Notes: generated by a model not told the origin, from the letters alone. A stretch of DNA of 45,527 nucleotides from Bryobacterales bacterium (GCA_028819255.1 JAPPMB010000172.1:1-45527); one strand, 5' to 3'; shown: positions 18,592 to 28,548, counted from the first letter of the stretch. Program-made: numbers and translations.

Positions 18592-19977
18592 TTAACTCGG
18601 AGCAATGGAACCGGAGATGGTGATCCGTTCTCTCGCGATTCCTTCCCATAATTTCGTGGCGAGTTTCGGTCGCCAGAGAACCCGTTCTCGCCTTGGGGAT
18701 CGCCTCGAAGAACGATGGGTCATTGGCGCTCGACGCCCGGAGCCCGGTGTGAGTGTCTCTTCGAGTTCTTGGCCCTCGGCTGCACGGTTGAAGCCGCCGG
18801 CGGCGACGCCTTCGTGCCAGTCCTCCACGCCCGACGGCCAGCGGATCGTGACGTTGGCGGAGGTGGATTCGCCCAAGCCGACGTGAATCCGCATGTCGTT
18901 GCTGGAAAGATGGCTGCCGCTCCCTCGTACCTCGAAGAACCGTCTCTGGCCCTGCGCTGTCACCACCACCTTCGCCGCGATCACGTCCCGATTGCTCGTC
19001 CCGCCCAGGGGTCCTTATTGCGAGCCAGTTGCGGCGGTTGCCGCCGTCGTTGAGCAAGAACACCGGGCGGTCGTTCTTGTTCACCACCAGGACATCGACA
19101 TCGCCGTCGTTGTCGAAGTCGGCGAACGCAGTGCCGCGCCCCACGCGGTCCTTCATCGCGCGAAGACCGGCTTGGCCGGAAGCGTCCACGAACCGCGAAC
19201 CGGATTCGTTCCGCAGCACGCAGTTGGGCTCAGCATACTGTCTGACGGAAAGCTCAGCTCGAGCCGCTCGTCGGAATGGCCGCTCGTGACGAACAGGTCG
19301 AGCCAACCGTCGTTGTCGAAATCGAAGAACTTCGTGCCCCAGCCGCTGAAGTTGAATCCCACGGGATCGAGGCCGAGGGCGGTCGTCTGGTCGAGAAGCA
19401 GATTGTCCCCGTCGTTCTCGTACAGCGTGTTCGACTGCTTCACGAAGTTCGAGATGAAGATGTCGAGCCTGCCGTCGTTGTTGTAGTCCCCGACCGTGAG
19501 TCCTTTGGAGCCCTCCGACTCTCCGTGCTCGTTGACCGTTCCGGCGGATTCCCAGCTCACGTCCTCGAACGTTCTGTCTTCGCGATTCGTGCAGTAGAAG
19601 TTCGGACTCGAGTCGTTCACCACATTGAGGTCCTGGTCGCCGTCGTTGTCGATGTCAGCGAATTCCGCGCCCATGCTCCACTTCGCGGGCTTCCAGTCGG
19701 GTCCGGATACTCCGGCAGCCTCCAAAATGTCCAGAAACTCTCCGCCACTGTTCCGATAGAGCCGGTTGAGGCCGTAGTTCGTCAGGTAGAGGTCCAGGTG
19801 TCCGTCGCTGTCGTAGGCCAGAAAGCAGGCGCCTTGCCCATTCACGTCAAGCAGCGACTCAGTGCCCGAATCTCCGCAGGTGATCCGGTACACGAGGTCG
19901 GCTTCTTCGCCAATGTCTCGGAATTGCGGCGGAGAAGCCCCGTCGTCCGCACCGGCTCCATGGGCAGGCATAGCCAC
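18592..19977 (-). pseudogene. Frameshifted FG-GAP/ASPIC-UnbV protein
   Basis: Remnant of a CRTAC1-like exported protein like those at 7741-9462 and 20831-22699. The frame from 19977 carries FG-GAP loops (AYDSDGHLDLYL, DIDNDGDQDLNV, DYNNDGRLDIFI, DFDNDGWLDLFV) up to GHSDERLELSFPSD. Near 19240 the homology moves to the next frame (AEPNCVLRNESGSRFVD, DFDNDGDVDVLVV). Near 19012 it moves again (SNRDVIAAKVVVTAQG, SSNDMRIHVGLG, IRWPSG) into the ASPIC/UnbV domain. The 5' end is also damaged: the signal-peptide-like LGQAAIFASLAVAMPAHGA is in frame but is preceded by a TGA with no normal start codon. Two frameshifts and a lost start make function unlikely. Confidence 0.85.
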
Positions 19978-20296
19978 TGCAAGAGAAGCGAAGATTGCGG
20001 CTTGTCCCAGCCGTCACAACCTCCCTAGCGTAGCCACGCCCAGAGGCTGGTCTGCGACGGATGCGACACGTGAAGACTCGCGCCAAGGCCTCACGCGACA
20101 GATTGCCCGCGCGGAACGCCGTTCGCGGCCAAGCCGCAGTTTCCGCCCGGAAACTGCGGAATTCTACACGGACAATCGCCCCCGTCGTGAGTGTGCCAAT
20201 CGCTGGACAGCGTGCGGCAAAGTGTATTGGATAAGGTAGAGGGGGGCGAGGCCCGCGAGACCACCATGACTCCCGCCGGTCTTCTTCGTCCGAACA
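19978..20296. other. Short non-coding stretch before the HigB-like gene
   Basis: No gene of its own recognised. The HigB homology (PVFFVRT) extends back to about 20270 in the frame of the next gene, but the only nearby ATG (20268) is one base out of frame. This suggests a lost start by a single-base insertion. Confidence 0.4.
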
Positions 20297-20602
20297 ATGG
20301 CAGGGAGGGAACCCGTTAGGGCATGGCTCAAAGGGTTGGACCCGGCTGAGCGACAGGCAATCGGGACGGACTTGCTGCGGGCGCGTTGGCGGTGGCTAGT
20401 CGGCGTGCCGCAGTGCCGTCTGATGGGCCATGGCCTAGGGAAGATTCGGACGGACATGCCGACGAGACCCACGGAGCACGAATTGCCATGCCTGCACCGC
20501 GGGCGCCTCGTGGCACCGCTCGGATTTGTCAAGAAGACGCCGACTGCGCCGCAACCGGACTTGGCGGCGGCGTGGAACCTGCAGAAGGCGCTGCGGCGAT
20601 GA
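20297..20602 (+). CDS. higB: HigB/Gp49-type RelE-superfamily toxin, N-terminally shortened
   Basis: 101 aa from ATG 20297, similar to the phage Gp49-like/HigB family of ribosome-dependent mRNA interferases. Recognisable segments are GREPVRAWLKGLDPAERQAI, the middle GVPQCRLMGHGLGKIRTDMP (family: W..R..L....E.R), HRGRLVAPLGFVKKT and the C-terminal helix. The family normally starts about ten residues earlier with a beta strand. That strand is encoded just upstream in the same frame (VFFVRT) but after a TGA and without a start, so the protein is probably shortened or dead. It overlaps the antitoxin-like gene by four bases (ATGA), the normal HigBA order. Confidence 0.65.
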   Translation: MAGREPVRAWLKGLDPAERQAIGTDLLRARWRWLVGVPQCRLMGHGLGKIRTDMPTRPTEHELPCLHRGRLVAPLGFVKKTPTAPQPDLAAAWNLQKALRR

Positions 20603-20796
20603 GCCGAGAGAATCTGGGATTGAGCATTGATGAGTTCCTCGCGGGGGAGGGAGCCCCTGAGGGAGCGCAGACGCAATCATTCAAGGAGGTTGTCCATCGT
20701 CCGCCCCTTGCCGCACCCTGTCGGCTGCCGGTGGCACTGAGGAGTCTTTCTCGTCATCCACCCCAACCGTCGACCCGAAGACCAGAGGGCATCTAA
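20599..20796 (+). pseudogene. Truncated HigA-type antitoxin
   Basis: Starts at ATG 20599 inside the HigB stop. The first 32 residues match the N-terminus of Gp49-partner antitoxins (NLGLSIDEFLAGEGAPEGAQ, then SFKEVV). After that the helix-turn-helix region expected (K..R..LA..M..SR..LDRLL) is absent and the frame turns into proline/arginine-rich noise. I did not find the missing part in the other two frames before 20860. If so, the DNA-binding domain is lost by deletion and only the toxin-contacting segment remains. Confidence 0.55.
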
Positions 20797-20830
20797 GGCG
20801 TCTAGTGGCGCTACTGGTGCATAGAACGGG

Positions 20831-22699
20831 ATGCATCGAAGAAAGACCAGACACCGGGACATGGCAAGCGTCCGTTCGCGGCGCAGCTTCCTGAGATTGA
20901 CTGCCGGCACAGCAATCGGAGCGTTCGGCGCCCCCGTCGCCACTCTGATTCCGGACCACCCTGCGGCGAGGTGGCTTGAAGAGATCTTCGGTGAACGATT
21001 CCGAGTTCTTGCAGCAGAGGACAGCTCTGAGGAGGTCAGCTTCAGCGATGTCGCTGTTTCAGCGGGACTGGGCGAGGCGGTCAACGTTTTCGGGAGTCCG
21101 ACGGAGAAGAAGCACCTCTTGGAGGAGATGGGCAGCGGGGTTGCCTTCTTCGACTACGACCATGACGGCTGGCTCGACATTTTTCTTGTCAACGGCTCCT
21201 CGTTCGAGGGCTTCGAGGAGGGCGGCGAGCCCACCGGCCACCTATTCCACAACAACCGCGACGGCACGTTCACCGATGTCACTCGAGACGCCGGCCTCAC
21301 CCATTCGGGTTGGGGCCAGGGCTGCTGCGTCGGAGACTACGACAACGACGGATTCGACGACCTGTTCGTCAGTTACTGGGGCCGGAACATTTTGTACCGC
21401 AACAACGGGGACGGCACGTTTCGGGATGTCTCGGAGGAAGCCGACGTCGCCGGGGACGGGCGACGATGGGGCGCCGCCTGCTGCTTTCTGGACTACGACC
21501 GCGACGGGCACCTGGATCTCTTCGTGGCCAACTATGTCAACTTTGACCCGGCTGCCTCCCCGGAGCCTGGCGGCGCCGACTCCTGCTGGTACAACAAGAT
21601 CGCGGTCGCCTGTGGTCCGCAGGGCTTCGGAGGAGGAACGAACGTTCTTTACCGGAATCTCGGCAACGGCAGGTTCGAGGACGTCTCGGAGCGGGCCGGC
21701 ATTGCCATCCCCCGGGGGCCGGCGGCTCCCGCCTTCACGAAGACGAACTGGCGACCGGTCGGCTCGTACGGCATGGGGGCGGCGGCAGCGGACTTCAACA
21801 ACGACGGTTGGCCGGACATCTACGTTGCCTGCGACACGGCGCCGAGCCTGCTGTACCGCAACAACCGGGACGGAACCTTCACGGAGTCGGGGGTTGCCGC
21901 CGGATGCGCGTTCAACGAAGACGGCGCTGCCATGGCCGGCATGGGCGTGGGCGTTGCGGACTTCGATGCCGACGGCTGGCTGGACATCGTCCGCACTAAC
22001 TTCTCCGACCAGGTCACGACGCTCTACCAGAACAATGGGGACGGGACCTTCTACGACGCGAGCCTGCAGGCCGGGTTGGGCATCAACACGAAATTCCTCG
22101 GATTCGGTGCCGGGTTCTTCGACTTCGACAACGACGGCTGGAAGGACATCTTCCTAGCCAACGGGCATGTCTATCCGGCGATCGTGGGCAAGGACCTCCA
22201 CGTCACCTACAGGCAGCGCAAGATCCTCTACCGCAACCGTCGCAACGGCCGCTTCCAAGACATTTCCAGGAAGGCGGGGCAGGGGATCACCGAGCCCAGG
22301 GTGAGCCGCGGCTGTGCCTTCGGGGACTTTGACAACGACGGCCGTGTGGACGTGGTCGTGAACAACTTGGATGACGCCCCGTCCCTGCTGCGGAACGAGT
22401 GCCGGAACGGCAACAACTGGCTGATGGTGAAGTGCATCGGGACCAGGTCGAACCGATCGGCTATCGGAACCCGAGTGACGGTCACGACCGGCTCGCATGT
22501 GCAGATCGACGAGGTCATGAGCGGGTCGAGCTACTATTCCCAGAACGATCTGCGCCTCCACTTCGGGTTGGGATCGGCCTCGATGGCCGACCTCGTGGAG
22601 GTTCGCTGGCCGTCCGGCTCCAGAGAATCGTTCGAGGGCGTGGACGGCAACCGCGTGGTCACGATCAGGGAAGGTGAGGGCATCGACAGCGGCGCATGA
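20831..22699 (+). CDS. Tat-exported FG-GAP/VCBS repeat protein with ASPIC/UnbV domain (CRTAC1-like)
   Basis: 622 aa from ATG 20831; ATG 20861 (MASVRSRR) is an equally good start ten codons later. The N-terminus has a twin-arginine signal (SRRSFLRLTAGTAIGA), so the protein is folded before export, unlike the Sec-type paralogue beside leuS. FG-GAP loops follow: DYDHDGWLDIFL, DYDNDGFDDLFV, DYDRDGHLDLFV, DFNNDGWPDIYV, DFDADGWLDIVR, DFDNDGWKDIFL and DFDNDGRVDVVV. The C-terminal ASPIC/UnbV domain spans about residues 525-605 (NRSAIGTRVTVTTG, QNDLRLHFGLG, EVRWPSGS). The partner and role are unknown. It converges on the TPR genes with a 63-base gap. Confidence 0.92.
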   Translation: MHRRKTRHRDMASVRSRRSFLRLTAGTAIGAFGAPVATLIPDHPAARWLEEIFGERFRVLAAEDSSEEVSFSDVAVSAGLGEAVNVFGSPTEKKHLLEEMGSGVAFFDYDHDGWLDIFLVNGSSFEGFEEGGEPTGHLFHNNRDGTFTDVTRDAGLTHSGWGQGCCVGDYDNDGFDDLFVSYWGRNILYRNNGDGTFRDVSEEADVAGDGRRWGAACCFLDYDRDGHLDLFVANYVNFDPAASPEPGGADSCWYNKIAVACGPQGFGGGTNVLYRNLGNGRFEDVSERAGIAIPRGPAAPAFTKTNWRPVGSYGMGAAAADFNNDGWPDIYVACDTAPSLLYRNNRDGTFTESGVAAGCAFNEDGAAMAGMGVGVADFDADGWLDIVRTNFSDQVTTLYQNNGDGTFYDASLQAGLGINTKFLGFGAGFFDFDNDGWKDIFLANGHVYPAIVGKDLHVTYRQRKILYRNRRNGRFQDISRKAGQGITEPRVSRGCAFGDFDNDGRVDVVVNNLDDAPSLLRNECRNGNNWLMVKCIGTRSNRSAIGTRVTVTTGSHVQIDEVMSGSSYYSQNDLRLHFGLGSASMADLVEVRWPSGSRESFEGVDGNRVVTIREGEGIDSGA

Positions 22700-22762
22700 G
22701 GGCTTTCGGGCGGCGTGGGCACCCGTCCGGATGCTTGCGCGAATCCCCGCAGCGGTCAGGCG

Positions 22763-25700
22763 CTACCGGGTCGCGGCGTTAGCGGCGCGTCGCTTGGCTT
22801 CGAGTTCGGCGGCCTCCCGTTCCAGCCGCTCGAAGGCGTCGAATGCGGTTCGGCTCTTCGTCGGTTCGTCCAGCCGTCGATAGAGCAGGCCCAGGACGTA
22901 GTGGTACCGCGAGACCCTCGCGTTGATGGAGATCGCGTCTTCCAGTCTCTCGACCGCTTCGGCCCATTCCTTTCGTGCGCGATAGGCTTTTGCCGCCTGG
23001 AACAGCGCCAGATCGGAACGCGGAGCGATCGCGAGTGCCTCCAGCGCGTACTCGAGAGCCTGGTCCGGCTCGTTCAGCCGGAGATGGAGCGCCGCCATGT
23101 TCACATATGGAGATACGAAGCCGGCCTTGCGCTCCTTATTCAGCTCGATCGATCTGGTGTAGTTCTCGACCGCCTCGGCATCGAGATTCATCGACTCAAG
23201 GGCGAATCCGAGGGCGTTGTAGGCTTCCATGTATGACGGGTCCAATCGGAGGGCGTGATCGAACTCGCGACGGGCCGCCAGGAAGTTGTCCTGCGCGGAG
23301 AAGAGCTTTCCCAGGTTGTAGCGGATTTCCGCGGAGTCTGGCTTCAGCCGCGCCGCCTGCTCGAACTCGATCCGGGCTCGGTCATGACGCCCAATGATCA
23401 TCAGCGTCCGGCCAAGAATCTTGTGGGCCTCTGCGTTGTTGATGTTGAGGCGCAGCGACTTCGCGAGGGCGGCAATGGACTCCCCGATCTTCTGTTGGCC
23501 GAAGAGGACGTAGCCCAGCGCGTAATGGCCCCACCAGGATTCCGGGTTGTCAGCGACGTACTGCCTCAGTCGAGGCTCGACCTGCGAGAGATTGCCTTGC
23601 CGGATCTCCGACTCGAAGGCCCGGACCGCAGCGGGATCGTCCCGGTCCGGCGACGGAACCGACACGCCGGCAAGCCGCGGCGCCTCGATTTCGACCAGCG
23701 ACGAGAGCAGGTCCGCTCGGCGCCTGTCCCGATGCCGCCGGGCGATCCGCTCGATCTCTCCGCTCGCGTATGTGTCTTCCGGATCGAGTCGCAAGACGGC
23801 CTGCAGCGATTCGAGCGCGTCCTCCTCGTTGCCGGCGTCGATGAGTGCCCTGGCGAGCGAGGTGTGCACTTCCACAGAGGAGGGTCGCAGCCGGGCCGCT
23901 TCACGGAATGCAGAAACGGCCTCGTGAGCCCGGCCCTCCGCTGCGAGAGCTCTTCCCAGCCCGAGGACGCCTGCTGCGGCGTCGGGCCTGATCTCCAGTG
24001 CTCGCCGGTAGGTCGAGGCTGCTTCCGCAGTGTCTCCGCGACGGGACAAAGCCTCACCGAGGGTGAGGTGCGCATCAACGAAGGACGGCGCGAGGTCGAT
24101 GACCTGCCGCAGCTTGTCGATCGCCCTGTTCACCTCCCCGGATTCCAGTTCGCCCTGCGCCTCCCTCATGAGCACTGTCGCCGTCTCGCCCTGCTGCCTG
24201 CTCGAGATCAGGGGACGGCTGGCCTCGAGTTCGCGCCGCGCTTCCTCCCGGCGACCGGCCCGGACTAGGGCGAGGCCAAGCTGGTAGCGGGCTTCGCCGA
24301 GACTAGGATCCAGCTCAAGTGCCGTTTCCAGATGCCTCACGGCTTCGTCGAGCTGGCGGTCGGCGACAAGGGCCCTGCCCAGCGCGAAGTGAGCCTTCGC
24401 GAAGTGCGGTGCGATCTCGATCGCCTTCTCCAGGTGCTCCATCTCCTTGGCACGGTCGGTCTTCCGGTTGTACGCGCGGCTCAGGTTGTACTGAGCGTTC
24501 ACCATTGCGGAGTCGAGGGCCAGCGCTTCGTTGAGTTCGGCAATCGCTTCGTCGGCATCCACGATGACCAGCACTCCGCCCAGGTTGGCGCGTGCCTCCG
24601 CGAAGTCCGGGCGGAGGCGAATCGCATCGCGGAAAGCGGCGATCGCTTCGTTCGTCTGGTCTGTCTGCGTCAGGACGAGGCCGAGGTGGTTCAGGGCTTC
24701 CGGGTAGTTCGGACGGAGGCGGATCGCCTCTCGAAACGCGGTTGCGATCTGCTGCGGGTCCGCTCCCGACCGGCCGAGCAAGCGTCCAAGCACGTTGTGG
24801 GCTGCGGAATTGTCCGGGTCGCGTTGCAGCTCGGCGCGCAATGCCGCGATCGGCACGTCGAGATCCGGAATCGATCCGGCCGCTTCAGGGAGATTCAGCG
24901 CGGCCTCGAACTGTCCCAGGGCCCATTCGGTCCGCTCCGCCTTCAGAAACACCACTCCAAGATCCACGTAGGGCGCCGGAAACTCGCGATTCAGGGCGAT
25001 CGCGCGCTGGAGATGGCGCCGGGCGTCGTTGCTCCGTCCCTGTTCCCTGTAGGCCATTCCCAGGAACGCGCAGGCTTCCGCTATGGCGGGATCGAGACGC
25101 ACCGCCTCTTCGAGTGCGGCCGTGGCGTCGCTCCTCTCGCCGCTGTACCAGAGCGCCATGCCCAAGTGATAGTGCGGGTCGGCGGACAACGGTTCGAGGG
25201 CGATCGCCTCTCGAAGCTTCCGCACGGATCCGTCGAGGTCGCCCTGCCGCCCGAGGAGGAAGCCAAGCATGCTGTGCGCTGGGGCGTAACCGGGCGAAGC
25301 CCTGATCGCGTCTTCGAGCTCGATCCGGGCAGCCTCGATATCGCCCTTGGCGACTGCAACGCGCGCCTGTGTCACGCGGGCCGCCGCCGGGATTGTTTCC
25401 ACATTGTCGATTGCATGGCCCCGCCTGGTGCGGGCCGCCAGCCGCTTGAGCGCCTGTCCCAGACCGTAGTAGGACTCGAGCTTCTCGGGAGCGAGACCTA
25501 AGGCGTTCTCGTAGGCGGAGACTGCCCCTTCAGGGTCGTGGCCTCGAAGCGTCTGCCCGATCTGATGATGCACCTCGGCCAGAGAGGCCGGGCCAAGGCG
25601 GTCCCGCACAGGCAGCCTCGAGTTCCGCGCAAGGACATCCCGGAACTGCCCTGCCGCCCGCTCGCTCTCGCCGACCGTCCTAAGCGCCACGCCGAGATTC

Positions 25701-26494
25701 ATTCGAATCTCCAGGTCCTCCGGTTCGAGCGTGACCGCGGTCTCAAACGCATCGACCGCTTCCTCCATCTCGCCTGTTTCCGCGAGAATCGTAGCTAGGC
25801 TGTTGTGGGCTCGCACCAGACCGGGCTGCAGCTCGACCGCTCGCCGGAATCGCGCGACCGCCTGCCCGAACTCCCTTCTCTGCTGAAAGGCGACGCCAAG
25901 CCAGTTGTGGGCCAGAGCCGAGTCGGGATTCCGCTCGAGAATCGCCCGCAGCTCCTGGACGGACCGCTCCCAGTCGTCGAGCGTCTGCAGGAGCAGAGCC
26001 AGTTCGAGCCTTCCCTGCTCGAAAACGGGATCCAGCCTCACCGCTTCTTCCAGTTCGAGAATCGCCTCGTCCATCCGCCCCACGTTCCGCAAGGCAAGTC
26101 CCAGGTTGAAGCGTGCGCGGGCCGCATCGGGTTGCAGTTCGACGGCTTTCCGGAAAGCCTCGAGCGCTCGCTCCCGCTCGTCCTTGTTGCTGAGCGCGAT
26201 GCCCATCGCGACATGAGTCTCGGCCTGGTCGGGTGCCAGCTTGAGCACTTCCTGGAACTCGGCAATCGCGGGATCCCAGAGGCCCTGCTCCAGTAGCTTG
26301 ACGCCGCGCTGGTAGTGGTCCGCCGCCCGATTCTGCGCCGCGGCAGGCGCCGAGGCCAGAATGGCGGCCAAGCAAATCCCGGCAGCCCAGCGCAGCAGGG
26401 CCACCATGGCGGGGATTCGGCCGGATGCCGTGCGTCGCGAGCAGCGGTGGTGTTCGACGCGAGTTTCCATGGATCCCGACTCCGCGGCCATCAC
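22763..26494 (-). CDS. Giant exported tetratricopeptide-repeat protein
   Basis: About 1243 aa made almost wholly of TPR units with the 34-residue pattern (W/Y-LG-A, E-A-x-x-x-F/L, LDP/ P-D). Examples are AETHVAMGIALSNKDERERA, ARARFNLGLALRNVGRMDEA and AEIRYNLGKLFSAQDNFLAA; roughly 30 repeats would fill the length. The N-terminal signal WAAGICLAAILASAPAAAQ points to the periplasm. The start is ambiguous: GTG 26494/ATG 26491 abut the TAG of the preceding TPR gene (translational coupling), ATG 26470 has GGAG at nine bases, and ATG 26407 sits right at the signal peptide. No enzymatic domain is seen, so it should be a protein-binding scaffold. It is an operon partner of the smaller TPR protein. Confidence 0.88.
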   Translation of the reverse strand: MMAAESGSMETRVEHHRCSRRTASGRIPAMVALLRWAAGICLAAILASAPAAAQNRAADHYQRGVKLLEQGLWDPAIAEFQEVLKLAPDQAETHVAMGIALSNKDERERALEAFRKAVELQPDAARARFNLGLALRNVGRMDEAILELEEAVRLDPVFEQGRLELALLLQTLDDWERSVQELRAILERNPDSALAHNWLGVAFQQRREFGQAVARFRRAVELQPGLVRAHNSLATILAETGEMEEAVDAFETAVTLEPEDLEIRMNLGVALRTVGESERAAGQFRDVLARNSRLPVRDRLGPASLAEVHHQIGQTLRGHDPEGAVSAYENALGLAPEKLESYYGLGQALKRLAARTRRGHAIDNVETIPAAARVTQARVAVAKGDIEAARIELEDAIRASPGYAPAHSMLGFLLGRQGDLDGSVRKLREAIALEPLSADPHYHLGMALWYSGERSDATAALEEAVRLDPAIAEACAFLGMAYREQGRSNDARRHLQRAIALNREFPAPYVDLGVVFLKAERTEWALGQFEAALNLPEAAGSIPDLDVPIAALRAELQRDPDNSAAHNVLGRLLGRSGADPQQIATAFREAIRLRPNYPEALNHLGLVLTQTDQTNEAIAAFRDAIRLRPDFAEARANLGGVLVIVDADEAIAELNEALALDSAMVNAQYNLSRAYNRKTDRAKEMEHLEKAIEIAPHFAKAHFALGRALVADRQLDEAVRHLETALELDPSLGEARYQLGLALVRAGRREEARRELEASRPLISSRQQGETATVLMREAQGELESGEVNRAIDKLRQVIDLAPSFVDAHLTLGEALSRRGDTAEAASTYRRALEIRPDAAAGVLGLGRALAAEGRAHEAVSAFREAARLRPSSVEVHTSLARALIDAGNEEDALESLQAVLRLDPEDTYASGEIERIARRHRDRRRADLLSSLVEIEAPRLAGVSVPSPDRDDPAAVRAFESEIRQGNLSQVEPRLRQYVADNPESWWGHYALGYVLFGQQKIGESIAALAKSLRLNINNAEAHKILGRTLMIIGRHDRARIEFEQAARLKPDSAEIRYNLGKLFSAQDNFLAARREFDHALRLDPSYMEAYNALGFALESMNLDAEAVENYTRSIELNKERKAGFVSPYVNMAALHLRLNEPDQALEYALEALAIAPRSDLALFQAAKAYRARKEWAEAVERLEDAISINARVSRYHYVLGLLYRRLDEPTKSRTAFDAFERLEREAAELEAKRRAANAATR

Positions 26495-28045
26495 CTAGTG
26501 CGGGTTCAGCAGAGTGCGCACGAGCTGGGTCTTCTCCTCTTCCTCGCGCAGGTCCTTGGCGACGGCGAGCTGCTGCCTCGCTTCGTCCCTGAGTCCCATC
26601 CGAACCAGAAGCTGTCCCAGCTGGTAGTTGGCCCTGGCGGAGGTCGGGTCCAGCTCGATGGCCTTCTCGAAGTTGAGCCTGGATTCCTCGTACTGCCTCT
26701 CCTTGAACAGGGAAACCGCAAGTCCTTCGTAGGAGAGTGCGTGGACGGGATGACTCTCCAAGATCACCCTGAACATGCGGATCGACTCCTCGTTCCGTCC
26801 CTGCTTCTGCTTGACCATCGCCAGGTAGTAGGGGGAAAGCAGCTGGTCCGGGTCGAGCCTGAGGCTCTCCTCGAGGTGCCGGGCCGCGTCCTCGAAGGCA
26901 ATTTTCAGGTAGAAGACCGAACCTACGGCGAAGTGCAGCTGGGCGTCCTCGGGGTGTTCCGCCAGAAGGCCCTGGTAGAGCTTCAGCGCCTCGTCGTACT
27001 GACCGGCGGCGCCCCGAGCCGTCGCCAGCCAGTAGCGAGTTGCCCTGTGTGTGGGTCTGCGCTCCAGCGCTGTCTGCAGTGCCTTCGTAGCGTCTTCGAT
27101 CAGTTCGAGCCGCAACGCCGCAGTTCCGAAGGATAACAGCACCTCGGGGTCATTCGGCGCTTCGAGCTTGGCGCGGATCAGGAACGAGAGGGCCTTCTCC
27201 AGTTCTCCTTGCTGCTCGGCGATCCGGGCCACCTGACGCAGTGCCGCCACGGACCGGTCGTTGAGCTTGACCGCCAGCTCGTAGTTCTCGGAAGCCTTCG
27301 CTAGATCGTTCTCCAGCAGGTAGAATCCCGCTAGGTTGAACGCCACCTCGTACGAGGAGAACCCTTCACGCTTCAGTCGCTCAAGAATCCCGGCCGCTTC
27401 AAGATTCATGCCCGCCTGGGAGATCGATAGGGCCAGTCGGATCGTCGCGGCGAGAGTCACGTCCGGTGTGCTGCGCCAGTCCTGCAGGAGCCCCCTGACA
27501 GCGTCCCGATCACCGAGGGCCGCATACGAGGAGGCGAGCAGCGTCAGGCCGTCTGGCGATTTGCGGAGCTGGGTTTCCACAGGTCGAGCAAGCTCGAGTG
27601 CCTGGCGGTGATTGCCTCTTCCGCTCTCGATCCGCGCAAGCTCGACCCCGGCTACAGGGTTGTCGGGTGCCAGGCGCAGCACATCGCGGAGCATAGCCTC
27701 CGCATGGCTGCTCTTGCCAAGGAATGCATATGCCTGGGCGAGATTGAGGCGCGCCCCAACGAGGTTCGGATTCAACTCAACCGCGCTCTCGAGCAGTCTT
27801 ACCCCTTCCACGTGTCGGTTCTGCTGGAGCCGCACTGAGCCCAGCAGTGCTTGGGCGACGGGCTTGGTCGCAGGATCGTGGAGCGCCCGGGAAGCTTCTG
27901 CCTCGGCCCCCTCGAGGTCGCCTTGCTGCATGGCCTTGACGGATCTCTGGAGGTGGACTGCCGGATCGGCCTGCAACGGCGAAGCTAGCGCGCCTGCGAG
28001 TCCCGCAACGATGGCGACCAGAACGATCTCACGCACCAGCGACAT
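26495..28045 (-). CDS. Exported tetratricopeptide-repeat protein
   Basis: 516 aa from ATG 28045, chosen for GAGG five bases upstream and the signal peptide (LVREIVLVAIVAGLAGALAS, cleavage after LQA). The frame extends to 28141 without reason. After a short N-terminal part the protein is TPR throughout (AQALLGSVRLQQNRHVEGV, VGARLNLAQAYAFLGKSSHA, AQLHFAVGSVFYLKIAFEDA, ARANYQLGQLLVRMGLRDEA). It is a likely periplasmic interaction scaffold. Its stop codon directly touches the start of the giant TPR gene, so the two are co-translated. The partner proteins are unknown; the neighbouring FG-GAP protein is a candidate only by position. Confidence 0.88.
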   Translation of the reverse strand: MSLVREIVLVAIVAGLAGALASPLQADPAVHLQRSVKAMQQGDLEGAEAEASRALHDPATKPVAQALLGSVRLQQNRHVEGVRLLESAVELNPNLVGARLNLAQAYAFLGKSSHAEAMLRDVLRLAPDNPVAGVELARIESGRGNHRQALELARPVETQLRKSPDGLTLLASSYAALGDRDAVRGLLQDWRSTPDVTLAATIRLALSISQAGMNLEAAGILERLKREGFSSYEVAFNLAGFYLLENDLAKASENYELAVKLNDRSVAALRQVARIAEQQGELEKALSFLIRAKLEAPNDPEVLLSFGTAALRLELIEDATKALQTALERRPTHRATRYWLATARGAAGQYDEALKLYQGLLAEHPEDAQLHFAVGSVFYLKIAFEDAARHLEESLRLDPDQLLSPYYLAMVKQKQGRNEESIRMFRVILESHPVHALSYEGLAVSLFKERQYEESRLNFEKAIELDPTSARANYQLGQLLVRMGLRDEARQQLAVAKDLREEEEKTQLVRTLLNPH

Positions 28046-28548
28046 GCTCGCCTCACGTTGCACGAAGCCAAAATCGAGGAAGCGGATTGACGGCGCCGAC
28101 GCTGGCCGCCCGGCCGCTTCCTCGCTGAGTGGAAATCCCATCCGTCACTGGCCGATCCGCGCTCGCCTCGACCGAGATCCCGTCCCGTCGCCGCGTTGTC
28201 TTTCCCCTCCGCACGGTGCGGCTGGACAATCGTCGGCGACACCCTTCGCCCCACGCCGACCGCAAGCCAAGAATAGCCCACAGCGCGATTCAAGGCAACG
28301 ACTGAGGCACATGGGTGCGTTGGTCCGGTCGGCAGCAAACTTGGAGCCGCTCCCCTCCCAATGCGCGCCGCTGAGTCTCCAACTGCTGCAGCTCCCCTCT
28401 AGAATTAGTGTGGAAACCAGATCGAAGCATATCCTGCAGCAAAACCGGTGATGCATCAGCTCGCGCATTCGGCGGGCCGATGCCTGCCTTGGCCGAAGGC
28501 TTCGAGCGTAGGGCGTTGCATGCAGGCGGTGGCCGTTTAGATCACGCA
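28046..28548. other. Intergenic stretch upstream of the TPR operon
   Basis: No gene recognised. Open frames on both strands (28145-28561 on -, the tail of 27612-28451 on +) lack motifs and read like GC-rich noise. The region should hold the promoter for the TPR operon on - and perhaps one for the nucleotidyltransferase-HEPN gene on +, but I could not pick convincing boxes. Confidence 0.4.

Noticed and set aside
24332..25501. Long + strand frames opposite the giant TPR gene
   Set aside because: Periodic composition mirrors the TPR units on -; no independent motifs.
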